DNA of 7,890 bases from Acidobacteriota bacterium (GTDB lineage Bacteria; Acidobacteriota; Terriglobia; Terriglobales; Acidobacteriaceae), in NCBI GenBank assembly GCA_019247235.1, contig JAFAPG010000461.1:1-7890 (forward strand), read 5' to 3'. This document shows positions 6,764 to 7,890 of this stretch, in pieces (within the stretch, counting starts at the first letter, position 1; every line of letters starts with the position of its first letter). The notes under the pieces were generated by a model. It saw nothing but the letters and a program-made list of their open reading frames with translations. It made no database searches and was not told the origin of the DNA. Both the position numbers and the translations under genes were made by a program.

Positions 6764-6804
6764 TCCATGCTAGTCAGTTTCCCCTTCCCTCAAAAGCTAC
6801 CCTC

Positions 6805-6816
6805 TTACCACGGTAA
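6805..6816. promoter_or_regulatory. TTACC-AC-GGTAA palindrome, candidate activator site
   Basis: A perfect 5+5 bp dyad with a 2-bp centre. It lies 42 bp from the FecR-like start and about 110-120 bp upstream of the start site predicted for the sigma-54-like promoter at 6899. That distance suits an enhancer-type site for an NtrC-family activator. The half-sites match the words clustered at 841-866 upstream of the regulator gene, but the spacing differs (2 bp here; 3 bp inward or 7 bp outward there), so a shared binder is unproven. Confidence 0.4.
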
Positions 6817-6872
6817 TCATCCTGATAAACAGGCCCATCCTCGGCCCGGCTGCCCCGGTTACAATCGCGCTT

Positions 6873-6890
6873 GCTCGAGGGTAATCGAGC
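6873..6890. repeat. Inverted repeat GCTCGA-GGGTAA-TCGAGC
   Basis: Perfect 6-bp arms (6873-6878, 6885-6890) flank a loop that is itself the GGGTAA word seen at 841 and 861. It sits immediately upstream of the sigma-54-like -24 element, roughly 40-50 bp before the predicted start site. It could be a protein-binding dyad or a transcript hairpin. No T-run follows. Confidence 0.35.
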
Positions 6891-6894
6891 CAGG

Positions 6895-6909
6895 CTGCTT
6901 GGCAAGCAG
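6895..6909. repeat. Palindrome CTGCTT-GGC-AAGCAG overlapping the -24 element
   Basis: Perfect 6-bp arms with a 3-bp centre. It covers the -24 box of the putative sigma-54 promoter, so a protein bound here would block polymerase. Given its small size the symmetry may be accidental. Confidence 0.3.
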
Positions 6910-6915
6910 TATGCA
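6899..6915 (+). promoter_or_regulatory. Putative sigma-54 (-24/-12) promoter
   Basis: TTGGCAAGCAGTATGCA matches the known consensus YTGGCACG-N4-TTGCW. The invariant GG (6901-6902) and GC (6913-6914) are separated by exactly 10 bp, and only two core positions differ (A for C in the -24 box, A for T in the -12 box). Transcription would run right from about 6926 into the small ORF at 7106 and the sensor gene at 7278, leaving a leader of about 180 nt. The presence of an NtrC-type activator gene in the same window, and a dyad about 115 bp upstream, support the call. It is one motif match, so chance is not excluded. Confidence 0.5.
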
Positions 6916-7105
6916 CATGGCTTTTTCGACGCATGGGTCGGGTTAATGATCGCCTAACGTTGGCTGCGACCGACAGGAGGGGACGAAACGATTTTCAGCT
7001 CTTATACCCTCCAGCTGGCGAGATCCCGGAAATGGGGACCTGAGGTGGAAGCCAAGATGGGCTTGATTTTCGCCCCACGGATTAAACCTGGATGAGGATT
7101 TGACC

Positions 7106-7285
7106 ATGACGATTTCATCTCGGGCGGTGGCTGAAGATTCCTCGCTTGGCGGTAAGACCGGTCTCTGGCAGACGCAGGCCGCTGACAAGGCGCGATGGAG
7201 ACAGTGGCGGCCGGTTCCGTCGGGAGGAATTGGCGAAGGTCCGGGAACCGGCAAACGACTCATGCTAGACAAAACTAATGCGTAG
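7106..7285 (+). CDS. Possible small hypothetical protein upstream of the sensor gene
   Basis: An open frame of 59 codons from ATG 7106, with GAGGA (7094-7098) 7 nt upstream, one of the better ribosome sites in the window. It has no signal peptide, membrane segment or recognised domain. It is rich in Gly, Arg, Lys and Trp (three Trp), with segment RWRQWRPVPSGG and end KRLMLDKTNA. Its TAG (7283-7285) lies inside the sensor gene, whose ATG at 7278 has no SD of its own, so translation of the sensor could be coupled to this frame. It may be a leader peptide rather than a functional protein, or a chance frame. Confidence 0.35.
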   Translation: MTISSRAVAEDSSLGGKTGLWQTQAADKARWRQWRPVPSGGIGEGPGTGKRLMLDKTNA

Positions 7286-7890
7286 ACCCTTCACGAACTT
7301 GTCGGTGCAACGAAAACTGATGCTGCTGACGCTTGCAGCAGCGGTTTTCGCCCTGGCCTGGGCGTGCGTAGGCTTTGCGCTCTACCAACGGGCAACCTTT
7401 CGCGCCAGCACCGCACGCCAGCTGACCTCGATCTTTGACTCACTGGAGAGTCCCTCGGCGACCGCCCTCGTCTCGCATGATGGCCAAAGGGCACAGGAAA
7501 TCCTAGGAACGCTTCGAGCAGAACCCAGCGTTGCCATCGCCCGGCTGTACGACAAGGAAGGCAAAGTCTTTGCTACTTACGCTCGAGCTGGGCTGGGAAG
7601 ACAGGCGACTGTACCCGAACTGACAGGCGATGGCATTCGGGCGGAAAAGCACACTTTGGTGCTCAACCGCGGCCTTCGCTTGGACGGCATCGATCGTGGA
7701 ACCATTCTTATCGTCTCTGATCTGCCCAGCAACGGGCTCACCTTGGTCGACTATCTAAAGATTGCGTTCTTAACTCTGACATTCTCGGTGTTGTTTACTT
7801 CACTAATCTCCTCGAGCATGTTCCGCATGTTCGGGGAACAAATCGAACGCTCGTCCCACATCCTGGCCGAAGAGCGCCGGGTGCTTGAAC
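7278..7890 (+). CDS. Membrane sensor protein, CHASE8-like N-terminus (3' end outside window)
   Basis: The first 204 codons of a gene that runs off the right edge; no stop occurs in the frame. There is a short basic cytoplasmic start, TM helix 1 (about 14-36), an extracytoplasmic domain (about 38-155), TM helix 2 (about 160-182), then a charged cytoplasmic helix (GEQIERSSHILAEERRVLE). The outer domain resembles CHASE8 sensors: TARQLTSIFDSLESPSATAL, then AQEILGTLRAEPSVAIARLYDKEG, a core pattern of that family. The ligand is unknown. The output domain is missing; a histidine kinase, GGDEF or GAF-containing protein are all possible. The region after TM2 does not look like a normal HAMP linker. 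The start is bounded by TAG 7266-7268. It lies downstream of the sigma-54-like promoter and is divergent from the FecR-like gene, suggesting an envelope-sensing role. Confidence 0.85.
   Translation, partial: MRRPFTNLSVQRKLMLLTLAAAVFALAWACVGFALYQRATFRASTARQLTSIFDSLESPSATALVSHDGQRAQEILGTLRAEPSVAIARLYDKEGKVFATYARAGLGRQATVPELTGDGIRAEKHTLVLNRGLRLDGIDRGTILIVSDLPSNGLTLVDYLKIAFLTLTFSVLFTSLISSSMFRMFGEQIERSSHILAEERRVLE

Larger units (their letters stand above)
6764..7105. promoter_or_regulatory. Divergent regulatory region between FecR-like gene and sensor gene
   Basis: 342 bp without a supported gene. It holds, left to right, a TTACC/GGTAA palindrome (6805-6816), a hairpin-forming repeat (6873-6890), a small palindrome (6895-6909) overlapping a sigma-54-like promoter (6899-6915), a purine-rich AGGAGGGG (6975-6982) with no start codon at usable distance, a GGGC/GCCC hairpin near 7059-7075 and the SD for the small ORF at 7094-7098. 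No clear sigma-70 promoter for the FecR-like gene was found on the minus strand. Confidence 0.55.

Noticed and set aside
6940..7100. Possible riboswitch (such as c-di-GMP or cobalamin) in the sensor leader
   Set aside because: I could not find the conserved core words of these classes; only a small GGGC/GCCC hairpin is evident.

Overview
The window is a bacterial signal-transduction neighbourhood of moderately GC-rich DNA. It probably comes from an Acidobacteriota (Terriglobia/Koribacter-like) genome. That guess rests on the style of the proteins, namely the NtrC-type regulator, the PAS hybrid kinase and a FecR-like exported protein ending in ...DDPVSPxxP. It is an inference, not a database result. 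No mobile elements, CRISPR arrays, rRNA or tRNA genes were seen.

Layout. Positions 1-312 hold the C-terminal coiled-coil end of an ABC-F type ATPase whose start lies outside the window. Positions 313-976 are a long non-coding stretch with several inverted repeats, the best being a GGGTAA/TTACCC/GGGTAA cluster at 841-866, and a possible sigma-70 promoter at 907-933. Positions 977-2389 encode a complete NtrC-family response regulator (REC, sigma-54 AAA+ with GAFTGA, Fis-type HTH). A 470-bp non-coding gap follows. Positions 2860-5178 encode a hybrid histidine kinase (REC-PAS-PAS-HisKA-HATPase-REC). Positions 5277-6080 encode a kinase-like protein that keeps the phosphoacceptor-type H-box but has lost the ATP-binding signature residues. 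All three signalling genes are on the + strand. Positions 6095-6763 (- strand) encode an exported FecR-like protein. A regulatory stretch at 6764-7105 contains two palindromes and a good sigma-54 -24/-12 match pointing right. It is followed by a possible 59-codon ORF (7106-7285), which overlaps the 5' end of a membrane sensor gene (CHASE8-like, 7278 to beyond the window edge).

How it may work together (inference). The hybrid kinase could pass phosphate from H411 to its C-terminal receiver D703, then to H32 of the degenerate kinase acting as a ChpT/Spo0B-like phosphotransferase, and finally to D58 of the NtrC-type regulator. A sigma-54-like promoter at 6899-6915, with a TTACC/GGTAA palindrome about 110-120 bp upstream of the predicted start site, is a candidate local target. 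Related GGTAA/TTACC words also lie upstream of the regulator gene itself. The locus could therefore be a self-contained phosphorelay and sigma-54 regulon controlling an envelope sensor. The domain calls are strong; the wiring and the operator assignment are hypotheses.
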